64,000 bases of DNA from Blastomussa wellsi. Its lineage: Eukaryota > Cnidaria > Anthozoa > Scleractinia > Plerogyridae. The stretch lies in contig OX393570.1 in assembly GCA_947652115.1 (NCBI GenBank), positions 172,006-236,005 on the forward strand. The letters run 5' to 3'. Position 1 is the stretch's first letter, and each line of letters opens with the position of its first letter. Position numbers and translations under genes: made by a program. The notes below the pieces were generated by a model. That model had not been told where the DNA came from. It saw nothing but the letters and a program-made list of their open reading frames with translations, and did no database searches. Positions 11,579 to 24,771 of the stretch are shown piece after piece.

Positions 11579-14051
11579 TTGTATTAATAATTTCATAATT
11601 TGTATTATCATTGCATAATCATGCACTATCATATTACTACAAAGAGCGCACCAACCATTAGACCGCGCCTCCCGCTTGCTATGAGGAGGCTCATTTCTGA
11701 TCCACTGTAGTTCGAAAGAAACAAATCAATTGCAGATTCACCTTAACACACGCTGAATCGGCTCGCCGACATACTCAACAACAAACTGCTTTAACGACTC
11801 GTTCACGGATTTCCCGTTCTTGATTCTCCACAGATCCATTTCCTTTGGTGTCATCTTGGACAGAAATCCATCAACCAGAAGTTTCTCCATATACGTGGCA
11901 TTGAGGATTCCTACCATTGCAAATTAACCGATACAAAATTATTTAAGTATTTAAGCGCTTATTCAATTGATAAAGTGGCACAGAACAGACATGTTTCGAG
12001 GACTCCTGCTGATAGCCAATATGTTCAAGGAGGATATAAGACCCAAAGGATGCTGAATCGTCTATGTTGCATTTTTGGCAGTGAAAACTTGTTACTCTTT
12101 CCAAGGTCAATCTACAATTTGCGATTTTAATGTCTTTTGATATAATCACTGTCTGTGTTTTTTCCTGTAGTTGGCAGTCACACACTTAATATAATCAGCT
12201 TTTGTTGAAATTATAATTAACTCTCACAACACAAAGAAACCTTTTAACAAAAATAAAACAAATTTATGAAATGATCAATAGCTTTATTATTTTATTATCT
12301 GGTTTGTTTGTCAAGAGTGCAGCTGTTCGAAGCGAGGTTTTCAGCTTTTTTCATTCATATTGTGATAGTTTGTTATATAATTATTTCTATTTCTTGTCGT
12401 TTTCTATAGGGGAGAATCTCCCATTTTTTATCAGGCACGATTAAATTCAATGATTTTTTCTGTTTCCTAATAATCCATGTGACATGGCGTGCTAATGAAA
12501 CTTTTTCTCGTTTCCGCTGTGCCGAAGTAGTTTTTATGAACAATACGCCTTTCACTTTTTTTTCCACCAAAGACGTTCTTGATCACACAACGTCATTCCG
12601 CAAGGTTAACAGGTGAAATTGCTGGCGGTACAATGGAAAGAGAAAACTGAGTACTAAAAATGTAGCTACCAAGATATCGTCCAAATTTTACTAATATTTT
12701 AAGTGTGAATTAGCCATTGCTGAAGCTTTCAATACTCTGGAAACTTGCGAGGATAGAGCGTCATCGACACAATATCTGCTAGGCTGTAGTTAATTGAACT
12801 GGTTGGCAACAGTATCGGCATTATTAAAGTTAATTTTTCTTTGCCAAATCAGAGTTTTTTTCTAAATTAAAGTAAGTGTTGTTGCAAAAAGCTAGAAGCG
12901 AAGTATTTTGGGACAACCTGGAAAATTCAACAGTGTTTATTTGAAGCTTGTATAAAAATAAAACTCGTCAGTTGCCCTGTGCAAGTTGCACTTATTTTAT
13001 TTCGGTCCGCTAACGTTTAGCGTTAATCTCATTCCGAGTTCAACCTTGCGTCAATCTGCTGTGACAGTACGGCTTGGTTCGGGAAAATAAACCGTGAAAC
13101 ACAATAATAGCAATATTGTTTTTTTTAAGTCATCCGCTGAAAATTCCGTATTTTCTGATCAATGAACTTCATAGCAAATTCTAACTGACTTGTCACGTAA
13201 ACTATGATAACTAGCCGTGTAACATAACTATTTATTTTCTTACCTGCAGGGCCATTAACATCGACATCTCTGAAGGCTTTTCTCAATCCATCAAGCCCAG
13301 CTTTACACTCTTCAACTGTACGAACCATTCCAGCGGCCACGCCTAACTTCATGTTTTCCACAAACTGAGCAAATGTTTGATTTATTTCCATCAACTTATT
13401 CCTCAACGTCTCCATTTCACTAACAGTTGACGGCTGGAAATGGGGCAACGCAGTGCCAACGTCCATTGGCAAGAAGCAAATGGACGACCAACAGAAAATG
13501 TTCGGTCCCATCAGCCAGTCGCCCGAATAATAATGATAAGCAAAAGGTACACCAAACGGAAATATGTGCCTCATCCAATGCGACAACTGTGCTTTGGCCC
13601 GCTTTTCTCTTAATGTCAGTTTGTTTTCATTGATGTTCATGCTTTCAAGTCTTTTCGTCAACTTAGTGATCTCGTCTGTAACGAATTTGATTTGCGTTGG
13701 AGTTGAATCGTAGCTTTTATAGCGCTGGCGGATTTCAGTTGACGTCACGCCCGGTTTAGAGGCGATTTTGTGTGGTAATAATTCATAAAACTTTTCCTGG
13801 GCTTCTATAAAAAATCTCTCCAGGCCGGAGCGTCTCGCTTCACTTGAGTATTGACAGCCGCTATTTATTGATCGTGCAGCTTTCTGCGGCTGGCATCGTT
13901 CACTGGTTTTTATTGTATTTGCGGCCAGGATCATCAGAACAATTCCAGCGATGAGGCATGCTATACCGCCTGCAATCAACCCTCCCACGACAACAGATTC
14001 GCATCTGGTACGCCTTCTTGTTATTCCAACTTCTTTATACAGCAGCGCCAT
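6727..14051 (-). CDS. DUF885-family membrane-anchored protein (copy 2, complete)
   Basis: Eight exons on the minus strand: 14051-13244, 11910-11742, 10521-10266, 9682-9455, 9097-8843, 7999-7814, 7458-7204 and 6915-6727. Phases join cleanly (1, 2, then 0) to give 781 aa. Residues about 19-45 form one hydrophobic helix after a short basic N-terminus, suggesting a type II membrane protein with the large domain outside the cytoplasm (inference). DUF885 signatures follow: HEATPGHYTQ at about 563-572, EGWALY at about 602-607, and RALRLVVDTGLH with IPGQAVTYMLG. The second His after PG in copy 1 is Tyr here, which may alter metal binding. The last five exons match copy 1 in length (228, 255, 186, 255, 189). 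Introns host a SINE, a 220-bp Penelope-terminal insertion and a hAT-like element. The function is unknown. Confidence 0.92.
9172..9310 (+). mobile_element. tRNA-derived SINE fragment
   Basis: A B-box-like cccgggttcgaaccctgg follows a degenerate A box near 9178, and the downstream body ends in a tttgaacgagag segment. It lies in an intron of DUF885 copy 2. The boundaries are approximate. Confidence 0.45.
9875..10094. mobile_element. Penelope-terminal module, back-to-back inverted copy with 15-bp TSD
   Basis: A 220-bp insertion is flanked by identical 15-bp target duplications (tcactagttacacta at 9860-9874 and 10095-10109). It consists of two head-to-head partial copies of the terminal module seen at 23498-24778, making a long hairpin centred near 9963. 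The right copy continues into the module's distal end, the complement of the G-rich end of other copies. It lies in the intron between exons 3 and 4 of DUF885 copy 2. Confidence 0.85.
10886..11436. mobile_element. hAT-like non-autonomous element
   Basis: Terminal inverted repeats of nearly 60 bp (10886-10943 and 11379-11436) have two mismatches and begin CACAGGCAGCC. A 7-bp direct repeat atcaaat (10879-10885, 11437-11443) flanks them. hAT elements make 8-bp target duplications, and the next base out differs between the two sides, so hAT is likely but not certain. No transposase is encoded. The interior holds a short exon-like segment on the minus strand (11083-11025). Confidence 0.75.
11522..11578. 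repeat. (AAT)n microsatellite
   Basis: An uninterrupted run of about 18 AAT units lies in intron 2 of DUF885 copy 2. Confidence 0.95.
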
Positions 14052-16230
14052 TGCAGGCTGAAAAGGAAAAAAAGACTACAGGACGCAGAGTTTCATAACT
14101 TTTACCACCAATGTAAATTTGTGCTGTCTTACGGAAATTGCTCGAGTGTCTCAAAGAAATAATTCTTACCAAAGTGCAATTAATGTTTTGTTATGAAGTT
14201 TAAAACCAATCATTTTTTCCAAATCGCGTCCGGTCTTTCTTTTTCTTGTTTTTCATTAACGAAGAACTTGCGATGTCATTTGGCGTGATACAAGGATGTT
14301 GACTTTTATATTTAACTGTTATGGAAATTTGTCACTTCGCAGCAAAGGTAATCTAGAGTTGCAAACACGGAAAGCAAACAGATTATTGCATATTGGTGAA
14401 TTTAAAGGTAGCCGAGACCAAGGCAACTAAAACTATCAAATTTAGTCCTTATAGTTATTATTTTTTTAGATTGGATAAACATTATAATCGACATCCCTTG
14501 CTAACTGAAAAAAGGCACGCGTCACGATATAGGGCCACAATGACTAACTGTAGCAAAATAAAACATGACGCCAAAGCCAGGAGTTTGAAAAACAAGGATG
14601 AAAAAAGTCAATCCTTTTAATTTCATTCGACCAACTGCTGGCAATTGCACAATATATTTTTCTTTTAAATAAATTCTTATTATTATATTATTCGAATTCA
14701 TAAAAAGTAAGTAATAAAAAATATTTTTGTGTATAAGCGGGAGCTGCCTTACCTATGACAAGCTTTTCCGGATCTGAATTAAGTGTAATTACTCCCTTGA
14801 ATGAATTGAAGTCCAACATATGAACAACTTTCATAAAGTAACAATTTTATTTGACTATATTTTTGTTTATACACACAGTACTTGCTACCCAGCAGGCAGG
14901 TGACAAATAACAATAACAAAAATTATCAACTGAAAATACTTGTTCTACAAGTTCTCAAAACTAACCTAGTTAATTCTAATAAAGGGCTCCCTAACGAGTT
15001 ACATGACGAAAACAATCCGCGCTGCGCTTGCAAGGATGTCTTTGATTTTGTTTTCGCCTTATAACCTCCTAAAATCCGTAAAATTCTGAAGATCCGCCCC
15101 ACTCCAAACGACAGACGCACAAACCTTAGCGAAATTTAACCCTGCAGGACACAAACCAATGGGTGCATATTTCCAACTGCAGATCTTGCTTTGAATTTTA
15201 CGTCAGGCGTTTTTGTATAGTTTACCGTATTATATCTGAAGTAAATTGCAAAACTCCACGTGGTTTACATAATAGAATAGTAGTCGGTAGGTTATATCCC
15301 CAGTTGCCATCTTACTCTGTTTAAAAAGTGAAATTTAAGGTAATGCACTACAAGTTGCAACTGACATGCCACCAGTTTGCAACGTTGTGAGAAGAGGAGG
15401 ATAATTATACCCTTGCAACTTGCAACGTAACATTTTGTTGCATTGTAGGTTGTGAAATGAGGTTTTGCAAGTTGGAAGGAAAATTCCCTCATTTATCTTA
15501 TTGCTTTGAAACAGCAAAAATGGATCGACCCAGTCCCTCGATGTATGGCATTATCCGGGCGGATATATGTGGTTACAAAGTTGAGCTTACAAAAGCAGAA
15601 GTGAAGCACAGAGAATTTACATCTGGAACCAGTCTCTTTCAGGTCATTTCTCTATTCTTTATTTCTCATCTTTATTCCAGTGTCGTTTTGATCCCAAATG
15701 AACAATGAAGTGTGGTGAAAACTTCACTCCAGCTAACAGCCATCATATCCTTGTAAAAACGTTATTAACTTACAGCACGTCAAGAATAATCTTACATGTG
15801 TGTCAACAATTTGATTGGCCTTCGTTAATCACAAACTGCAACTTCAAAACTAACAGTGAGCAGCCCTATTTAAAGAACTTGATTAAACGTTCCCTATGAT
15901 CTTTTTGTTCAACAAATGCAAGTCTTTCTTTCTGGGTATTTCAGGTGAATTGATCTTCACTACTACTGCATGGATAAAGGATAACCATCTTTTAAACTGT
16001 CTCGTGTAAAAGTGTATAATTTGCATTTGTGTTTAAAACTGTTGTGGTGTGGGGGTTCCCTAAATGATATGCTCATCAGTTACTTGTGACACAGCTGTGC
16101 CTGTCTTGAGTATGACATGACTATAATAAGGCAATCTAGCTCATAAGAAGCAAAAGGCATTAGATTGTGGTCCTTGTTTTTTGCAGTAGTTCTGTTCTGT
16201 TGTTGCAGTTCCAGTAAATGAACTTTGATG
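14052..16230. other. Intergenic region between DUF885 copy 2 and POLR2H
   Basis: These 2.2 kb upstream of DUF885 copy 2 presumably contain its promoter. No TATA box is obvious. A possible short exon at 15520-15640 (starting MDRPSPSMYG) follows an AG acceptor but matches no family I recognise and has no clear partner exon. Nothing else is supported. Confidence 0.5.
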
Positions 16231-17594
16231 TTAAAATGCCAGTTTTTTAATCAGAAGATACACATGGTTGTCCACTTCCATTCCATGCAAGTTATTTGCA
16301 TCACCTTGAAGCCTCATGAGTAGACCTCCAAATGAGACATATGCAGCTCTGAAACAGCAAAACAAAAATCATATTTAATCAATATTCTAACAATACAACA
16401 GTAGTCTTTGATAAACCATTTATATTATTTATTATTATTTAAACATGTAAATGTTCCATTTGGAATGTTTTATGACATTTGCATTATTTCTTATCATTAA
16501 CACATGTACAGGTTCCAATCGGAACATTTTATGGCAAACACCAATTGCATATTGTTGTAGCAGAGTTTTTCAGTTCTTTTAGTCTATGATGGTTAATCCT
16601 AGCTAATTACACACCAATCATGTGATGTCACTGAGCTTATCTGAATGACTGCTACGTCGATCAGTCAGTCAAGTTTGTTTGTTTGTTTGTTGGGTTGGTT
16701 GCTTTTTGTTGTTATATTGCACTTACAATCTTGTTGGGGCATCCACTCCACCTTCATCTCCTTCTATTCTGTAAACTTTACCATACATCACATATTCAAA
16801 CTGATCAGCACGCGAGGGACTGGTATCTGATGGATTATATTCGCCATCATCTGGGGTTCCATCTTCTTTTAGAGTGTTAGCCAAGACGAGTCGGAACTTT
16901 TCACCATAATCTACTGGATAAATCTGGGTATTTACATCAATTATAAGGTCCATTTTAAAACTTTCACTTTCACAATGGAGTCGAGAAACTAAACGGAAAA
17001 GAAAAGGAAACCAACAGATATGAGAATATTTTGAGAATATTTTAGAACTGTAGAACAACACTATTTAAAAAGGTATTTCCTTCAAAATGAAAATTTCAAC
17101 ATCTATGCTGGCATTTGTTAAAGAAAAATTGGCTTAGGATGGCTAGAATACCATGGCACTTACAGTATTTGCATCTCACTGTATTTGAATGGTTGCTTTT
17201 GTTTTTATATGCCTCGTCGGCCCCAATTCTATAAGGCGTTCAGAGAAATGTGACTAAGTGGCAGGGTATTCTAGAATTGCTCCCAAAGTCGTGTACCTGA
17301 AGGATCAGATACACCAGTTTAATCAATATTAACCACTGAAAAAGTGACGCGCCGCATATTCCCTCAAACTCAACTACAGTAAAGCCTTTCTTGATTCAGC
17401 TTGGTTGCTAGGAGTTCTGAAAAGCACGTGTTTTCTTTATAGAAAAGGCAAACAGAAGGCACATTAGAGATTAGAACAAAGCATGGGAATTAGAAGTATT
17501 TCTTTTACAAGTATCACTCACCTCTATCGAATTTTTTACCATCAGGGTCGATGTCTTTCACGTCGAAAATATCTTCAAACAGAACGCCTGCCAT
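16231..17594 (-). CDS. POLR2H: RNA polymerases I, II and III subunit RPABC3 (RPB8)
   Basis: Three minus-strand exons, 17594-17522, 16988-16727 and 16348-16231 (TAA stop), give 150 aa, the same length as human RPB8. Splice phases are 1 and 2 and all sites are GT-AG. The protein starts [20 protein letters not shown] and contains the near-invariant segments [35 protein letters not shown] and the C-terminal [11 protein letters not shown]8 is a small OB-fold subunit shared by all three nuclear RNA polymerases. The start codon faces BMS1 across 295 bp. Part of exon 2 can be read upstream in frame through the intron, but the spliced N-terminus matches the family and is preferred. Confidence 0.97.
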
Positions 17595-17889
17595 GTTGAA
17601 CTAAAATTGACCAGGCGTTCCAAGTGCGAGAAAGAATGCCCCCACCAACCAGGGAGGGGTAGAGAAAAGAAATCTAAAAGTAGAAAATATACCATTCTGA
17701 GATGTTTCAAAATACCTTGCTATTATTTTAGTAAAAAAAATTTGTCATGAGCTTATGTTACTTTCCTTCCAACCAACATGTCTTTATTTGTTTTCATAAA
17801 GTTTTTGGTAACTTTACCCTACCCTTGCCATATTCCTTGATGTCGGTCGCGCTGGCCTGGTTCTAGTATCCCCACGTTGAAGCTTCAAG
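17595..17889. promoter_or_regulatory. Shared divergent promoter region of POLR2H and BMS1
   Basis: Only 295 bp separate the two opposing start codons, so both core promoters and 5' UTRs must lie here or overlap the first exons. I see no TATA box. That this acts as one bidirectional promoter is inference from spacing and from the shared growth-linked roles of the two genes. Confidence 0.5.
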
Positions 17890-20800
17890 ATGGCGGATGC
17901 TGAAGAGAGCGTTCCGGCAAAGTCGCATAGAAAAAGGCAAGCTGGTCCTAAAGCTGACCGAAAGAAAGACAAGAAACATTCGCCAGAGGATGCTAGTGCT
18001 AAAAGAAATCCTAAAGCTTTTTCGTTTAAGTCGGCTGTCAGAGCAGCTCGCCAGTTTCGACGAAAACAAGATGTCGAGACTAAGAGACATCATGAGCCAG
18101 TTGTCGATCGAACACCGTTGGAACCTCCACCTTACATCATAGCAGTGGTAGGACCACCTAAAGTGGGTAAAACCACGCTTATCAACTCATTACTGAAGAA
18201 TTTTACTCGTCAGCAGCTGTCAGATGTCAAAGGTCCCATCACCATCGTCTCGGGTACATGATCAAGTATTGGACCACGTGCTGTTGTTTGTTTATTTGTT
18301 GTTGTTGTTGGTTGATGTCCATATTCAACAATAAAAGATTAGTAATTTTATTTTGAATTCATTTATTATCTCATTTTACAGGGAAGAAAAGACGGCTCAC
18401 GTTGCTTGAATGCAACAATGATATTAACTCTATGATCGATGTGGCCAAAATTGCTGATCTGGTGGGTTCTCTAGCTCTCTGTGTGATGGCCAATTTTTTG
18501 TAGATGATCAATTATTTTCAATAATTTTACCCTTAGTTCTTTTGCAGACCTCTTTACATTTCAAAACACTGTTCAATGATCAAGTAACCCAGACCAACAA
18601 GTCTCTGTATACTTGCTCCTGTAGGTGCATGTCAGCTGTATGCATGTATCTCTGACATCACTGTTTAGTGTTTTCAGTCTTTCTGAGATGCATGTATTTC
18701 TTATCATTATTTGGTGTTTTCACCCCTTTTGTATCCAGATTCTCCTGACAGGCAGGCATTTCTTGTAAATTTCCTTTCAGGTTCTTCTTCTGATTGATGC
18801 TAGTTTTGGATTTGAGATGGAAATTTTTGAATTTCTGAATATCTGTCAAGTGCATGGCTTTCCAAAGATTATGGGAGTCTTGACCCATCTTGATCTGTTG
18901 AAGAATAACAAAGCTCTGAAAAAGACCAAGAAGAGGCTTAAAACTAGGTTTTGGACTGAAGTTTATCAGGTACATGTACAATGCACTATTCAATTTTCTG
19001 CTGGTCTTATATTTTAGTGTAACATACATACATTTGTTCATGTAATCTCCCACTACAGACTGTCGATATAGCTACATGTATACTAGATAATTAGTTATAT
19101 CAAGACATGGGGGTTTTGTTAATTTTTTTATCCTTCTTTTCAGGGAGCAAAGCTATTTTATTTGTCAGGCTTGGTTTATGGTTCTTATCCCAAAGTAGAG
19201 ATTCACAACTTGGGAAGATTTATTTCTGTGACAAAGTTTCGACCACTGACCTGGCGAGCTTCACATCCTTATATCTTAGCAGACAGGTAAAAATACATGT
19301 ACATGCATGCACAAGCTGTTCAAAAAGATGTACATAGCTCCTTATAATTTTGAATATAGCTTTGATCATTAATTAATTTTTATGTACATATGTACATACA
19401 GTAGTTCTGAAAATTATTTTGTTTATTTTTGTTTGAGATTTTGTTGTTTTCCATACAGCTGTCAGAGACAACAATATTTCTTTTTCAGAATGGAGGAGCT
19501 GACAGACCCAGAGCTTGTTCGTCAAAATGCCAAGTGTGACAGGAAGGTTTCTCTGTATGGATATGTAAGAGGAGCTCATCTGAAACACAATTCCAGAGTC
19601 CACATCATAGGTAAGAATTTAGACAAGAATTTAGTTACTGCGGCGAGGGCTCAACCCCAACTGGAGTCAAATGTGTGGAATAACCATTACAACTCCATGC
19701 TTCCCACAACAACATCAAAATTCTGTAACATAGAATATTAATTACATTCTTGTTGCATTATACCCTGTTTTCTTCAATGTGGTGATGTTTTGTATTTGTA
19801 GGCTGTGGAGACCACAGTCTGCAAGAGATTAGTCTTCTACCAGACCCCTGTCCTTTGCCAAATGCAGAGAAGAAACGGTCACTGAATGAGAAAGAACGAC
19901 TCATGTATGCACCTTTGTCTGGAGTAGGAGGAGTTGTGTATGATAAGGTAGCAACCAGCACAGCCTGAATATCATTGCATATATTTGTTGCATTCCTCAT
20001 GTAGCCCAGAAGATCATAAATCTATGACTAACTTTCCCTAAAGTTGGCATTAGATTTAAATACAAAATAACATGTCATATCAATAGGCCATTTCTAAGCT
20101 GTGGTAATTACACAATGTATGTCAAAACAAAACAAGTCTTTGTGAGAAGCCATTCAACTGAAATTGAATGAATTGAAGCAGTACATTTTGATAGTGTATG
20201 GATGGTTTTACACAAAGACAAAAGGTGGGAAACCAGGGATGGTGTTTTGTTTACCGTATATAGTATAATTTTATGCTTCTTTTCATATGGCTTCATGTAC
20301 ATGACTATATCGATATGAACGTTGGAACCAGAGCTCTTACCTTTTTGTTCAGCTAAATGTCACATGGTTGTTGCACTTTTCAGGATGCTGTGTATATTGA
20401 CCTTGGAGGAAGTCAAGCTGCAAGAGAAAAGTCTCAATCCACAGCAGATCAGGTGGTGACTGTGTAGTATTATTGTCAGTGAGATTGTCAGACCTATTGC
20501 AGTCTCTGAGTTTACGCCTCTGTCTGTAACATACACTGTTCCTGAGCTGGAGTTTAATGCCTTATTTTAATGTTATTTTGTTACAAATTCTGTTAGGTTG
20601 ACAGTCGACCAGGAAACGAACTAGTGTCATCTTTAATTGACACCAAGCAGACCATTGACACAAAAATGATGACAAGCCATCTCACATTGTTTAAGGTAAG
20701 CGTTGCCTGCTTTATTAACACAACAAATTATATGTGTTTATGTTTTGCTGGCAGTGCGTGTTATTTTGACTATTTGAGGTATAGTTAATTACTGCGATAA

Positions 20801-23800
20801 GTAAATTCTATATATTATTGGAACAATGCACAATTTAGTAAAAGTTTACATAATATTATATGTACATGTACATCTACATTATGAATTAATTCCAGGTGAG
20901 TGCAATGAATTGAATTTTTTTTTTCCTTTTCATAGGATGGCACACGCATTGCTCCTGATGAAGTTGTTGAGTAAGTGTTGGGTACATGTACCTCAATCAA
21001 AACATTTCTCCATAGCTGATTGCCTGGTCTCCTGCATGCACAGACATACTGGTAGCTCCTTGGAGAGTTATCACAGTGACTGATGACAGAGCTAAATGAA
21101 GGTTTCAGTCAGAAGTTGCTGATGTTTCAGTCATGAAAGTTTTTTAAATGTAAATTACATACAAGTTCTAACTGAGAACTTTCTACATACAGTGTACCAA
21201 TAGTATACCTGCCAACATGTTCTTATCCAAAGGCGCGAGACCTGTCATCCCCCGGAAGAGCCTGGATTTCCGAAGATGTCACGATGATTTCCGAATATGG
21301 ACGAAGATTTCCGAAGACGTTTGAAGGTTTCCGATGACATCCGCAGATCAAAAAGATCGCGGCCTCTGGAAACGAGATTAGTGTCCTAGCGACTCTTCCC
21401 CATTGTCTTTGCTTTCAAAAATCGGAAATCGCGAGGAAAATCGTCATTTATTCATTTTACAGAAAATTTTCGTTTCTCGCATTGTTTGTAGTTTCATATA
21501 TTTTTAAATGTGTTATTTAGAGCTATCGCGGGTCACATTTTCCATACAGGTGTAAGAATTTGGTTCGTAGGCGAAAGCTGGTGTGAGAGCAAAGTTTTCA
21601 GCTCGCAGGTGTGAGACTCACACCTAAGGCGTGAGAGTTGGCAGGTATACAATAGTGCATGTAAACTGTATGTCACAATTGTATTACTGATTAATTGGTT
21701 AATTATCTTCTCTGATTGGTTGGAAAAATGTTGGTATTACATTTACATGTATGTAGCAAAAGTTATGGTATTGGTCACTTAAACAATGCCTTGTAAATTA
21801 TTATTATTTTTTTTATTAATGCACAATAACAATTACAACAAAGATGCTAATAACAAAATCTACAAGACAAAGAAAAATAAATAATAGATAAAAACCAAAT
21901 TAAAACTGTTGGTTTAACAAAGCCTGTGCAAACTGAACCAAATAAAGGCTAAATTATGTCCAAGTTTTTTTTTTAATTTACAATGTATAATTCTTAATGT
22001 AGCCTTATGTGCCACCTGGGAAGAGAGATGATGAGAATTCTTATTGATTTTCCAGGGAAGAAGAATGTGCCGAACCGCCTGAGGAGGTTGTAATCGATGA
22101 AGGTGGTCGTAGAAGAAGGAAAGCTGTTTTTGGTGATGATGATGCTGATCAGGATGAAAATGATGATAATTTTACAAGTGAAGAAGATGTTAAAAACATT
22201 GAGAATTTTGGTGATGGTGATGAAAACAATGATGATAGTGATGTTGATGACAGTGGTAGTGATGATGATCAAGTTGAGAGCAATGAGGCTGTGGATGAAG
22301 AGGATGACGACACAGATGATGGCAATTATGAGTCAGAGGAGGAAGGGAATGACGATGATGACGAAATAGTATTTAATTTTAAATCTAAAGAGAAAGGCAG
22401 GCAAATGTTATTTGAGAAAAAGTCAGCACTGAAACAAACTGCACATGAATCAGAAGACAGTGAGAAAAGTGGTGAAATAGAATCTGATGAGAAGGAAAAT
22501 GCCAATGTTATTGACAATTTAAATGAATACTCAGAATCGGACTCAGAATTTGAATTTTCTAAAGTGAAAAGAAAAAAGAGAGATGATCATAGGGATAAAA
22601 AGAAGTTTAAAAAGGAAGGATGCTCTTTAGAAGAAAATATTTCTAACAGAAGGAAAGGTGCCAGTTTAGAAGTAAAAGCTGAAATGACCACAAATAACTG
22701 TGCTGAAAAGTCGAGTTTTATTGATGCTAAAGCGTATTTAAGCACAACACATGATAAGGAAAGTCAAGACAGTGATGAGAATGTAGAAAGCCTGAAAGAT
22801 TCGGAGGAAAGATCACTTGAAGGTTCCAGTCTTGAAATGGAAGATGATGATGAAGAAGAGGAAGGTATGGGCACATTACATAACTGTAACATTAGTGGAA
22901 ATTAACTTAACAGACTGGCAGACAGACAGACAGGCACACAGACAGACAGACAGAGGCAGCCAAATCGACAGACAGAAAGGTAGGCAGGAGAACATGAACA
23001 TCGAGGCAGATAGAAAGAAATTACTTGTAATATCAAACATGGACTACAATGTTTGGGCAAAACAATTTATTGACCAGCAGAATGAGATGCTGGGGTGAGA
23101 GGTCAAGGAACAAAACCGCTAAGGGTGGAGTGGGTGGGTAAAAGATGACAACCTCGAAGCTAATGGAGGGCGATCTGAAAGCTGATACGCTAATCCCGCT
23201 GAAGACTAGCCCGAACGGGGCGTGTTCTGTCTGGCAATTATCAACCATCACCCGTGGGGATCTTTGTACCACTAACAGATGGGCATAGACAGACAGACAG
23301 GCACACAGACAGACACAGATAGAGGCAGGCAGACAGACAGACGCAGACAGAGGCAGGAAAACAACAGACAAGTAGGCAGGCAGGCAGACAGGCGGTCAGG
23401 CACCAACAGACGGGTTGAGACAGACAGACACAGACAGGCCAGCAGTATGGACAGACAGGCAGACAAAAAGACAGACAGACAGAAAGAAAGACATACAATA
23501 TAATTTGGTTTTATCAACTGGGTTGATAATGTCAATTGGCCTCCGTAAAAAGATTCAAGAGCTGACGTTTCGAGCGTTAGCCCTTCGTCGGAGCGAATCA
23601 AGGAATTGTGCGTCGTGTGTTTTTATATACAGAAAGATGGAGCTTCGCTATTGGCTGGCGCCTGGTAACGTGAAAACGTCGGAATAAATTAGTTGAATGA
23701 AAAGCGTTCGTTGATACCGTGAGGATTAAGAGTGCCGATTTGAAAAATAAATTTTTGTTCTAGAGTTTTACGGCTTTCCGTGTTTCCTTGGTGAAGGGAA

Positions 23801-24739
23801 AGGCCGCAGACTGCCATATGTTGCTTAGAATGATTTGGGAGATTGAAGTCTCTCGCGACCGGTTTCGTGGCATTTTTGTCGTCTTTCTCAACGTCACGAA
23901 GGTGTTCTCGGAATCGGTCACCAAGTCGTCTCCCTGTTTCGCCGATGTATAACTTTTTGCAAAGAGTGCAAGTTATACAGTAGATGGCATTGGCTGAGGT
24001 ACAGGTGAAATGATCAGTGATTTTGATAGATCGCTTGGGTCAAGATATTTTGTCAACGTTGTGAATGAAAGGGCATGTTTTGCATCGTACGTGAGCGCAT
24101 TTAAAAGTTCCGGGTTGATCACTAGTTTGGAATGCACTTCTGACTAAAAAGTTACCTATGTTTTTGTCGCGTTTAAATGAAATTAATGGAGGTTGCGAAA
24201 AGATTCTACCAGTGTCGGGATCATTTTGAAGTAATTTAAAGTTTTTGAGAATGATGGATTTAACTGCGTGGTTGTGAGGGTGAATGGAATTCTATCGTTG
24301 CTTTCTCTCTGTGACGTTTGTAGTGCTGACTGTCGATCAATTTGCTGGGCGCGATGATGGCCCGCTTGAACAACAGAAGCAGGATAGCCGCGTTTGTCAA
24401 AAAAATTGCACATTTCCTCTGATTTTAAGGAAAAATCAGAGTCGTCACTACAAAGACGGCGAAGTCTAAGAAACTGAGAATAAGGAATGGAATTCACGGT
24501 ATCAACGAATGCTTTTCATTCAACTAATTTATTCCGACGTTTTCACATTACCAGGCACCAGCCAATAGCGAAGCTCCATCTTTCTGTATATAAAAACACA
24601 TGACGCACAATTCCTTGATTCGCTCTGACGAAGGGCTAACGCTCGAAACGTCAGCTCTTGAATCTTTTTACGGTGGCCAATTGACATTATCAACCCAGTT
24701 GATAAAACCAAATTATATTGTTATACTTCCCACCGACGT

Positions 24740-24771
<32 letters not shown>

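Noticed and set aside
15457..15708. Possible exon encoding MDRPSPSMYGIIRADICGYK
   Set aside because: It has plausible splice-like borders, but no family match and no convincing partner exon in phase; kept only as a remark in the intergenic entry.
17863..18093. Minus-strand ORF over BMS1 exon 1
   Set aside because: Antisense shadow of a confidently assigned coding exon.
22097..22369. Met-rich ORF in the acidic BMS1 exon
   Set aside because: Out-of-frame reading of the Asp/Glu-rich repeat; the acidic frame matches BMS1.
23241..23601. Cys/Leu-rich minus-strand ORFs over the CAGA satellite
   Set aside because: Translations of tetranucleotide repeats; no protein family expected.
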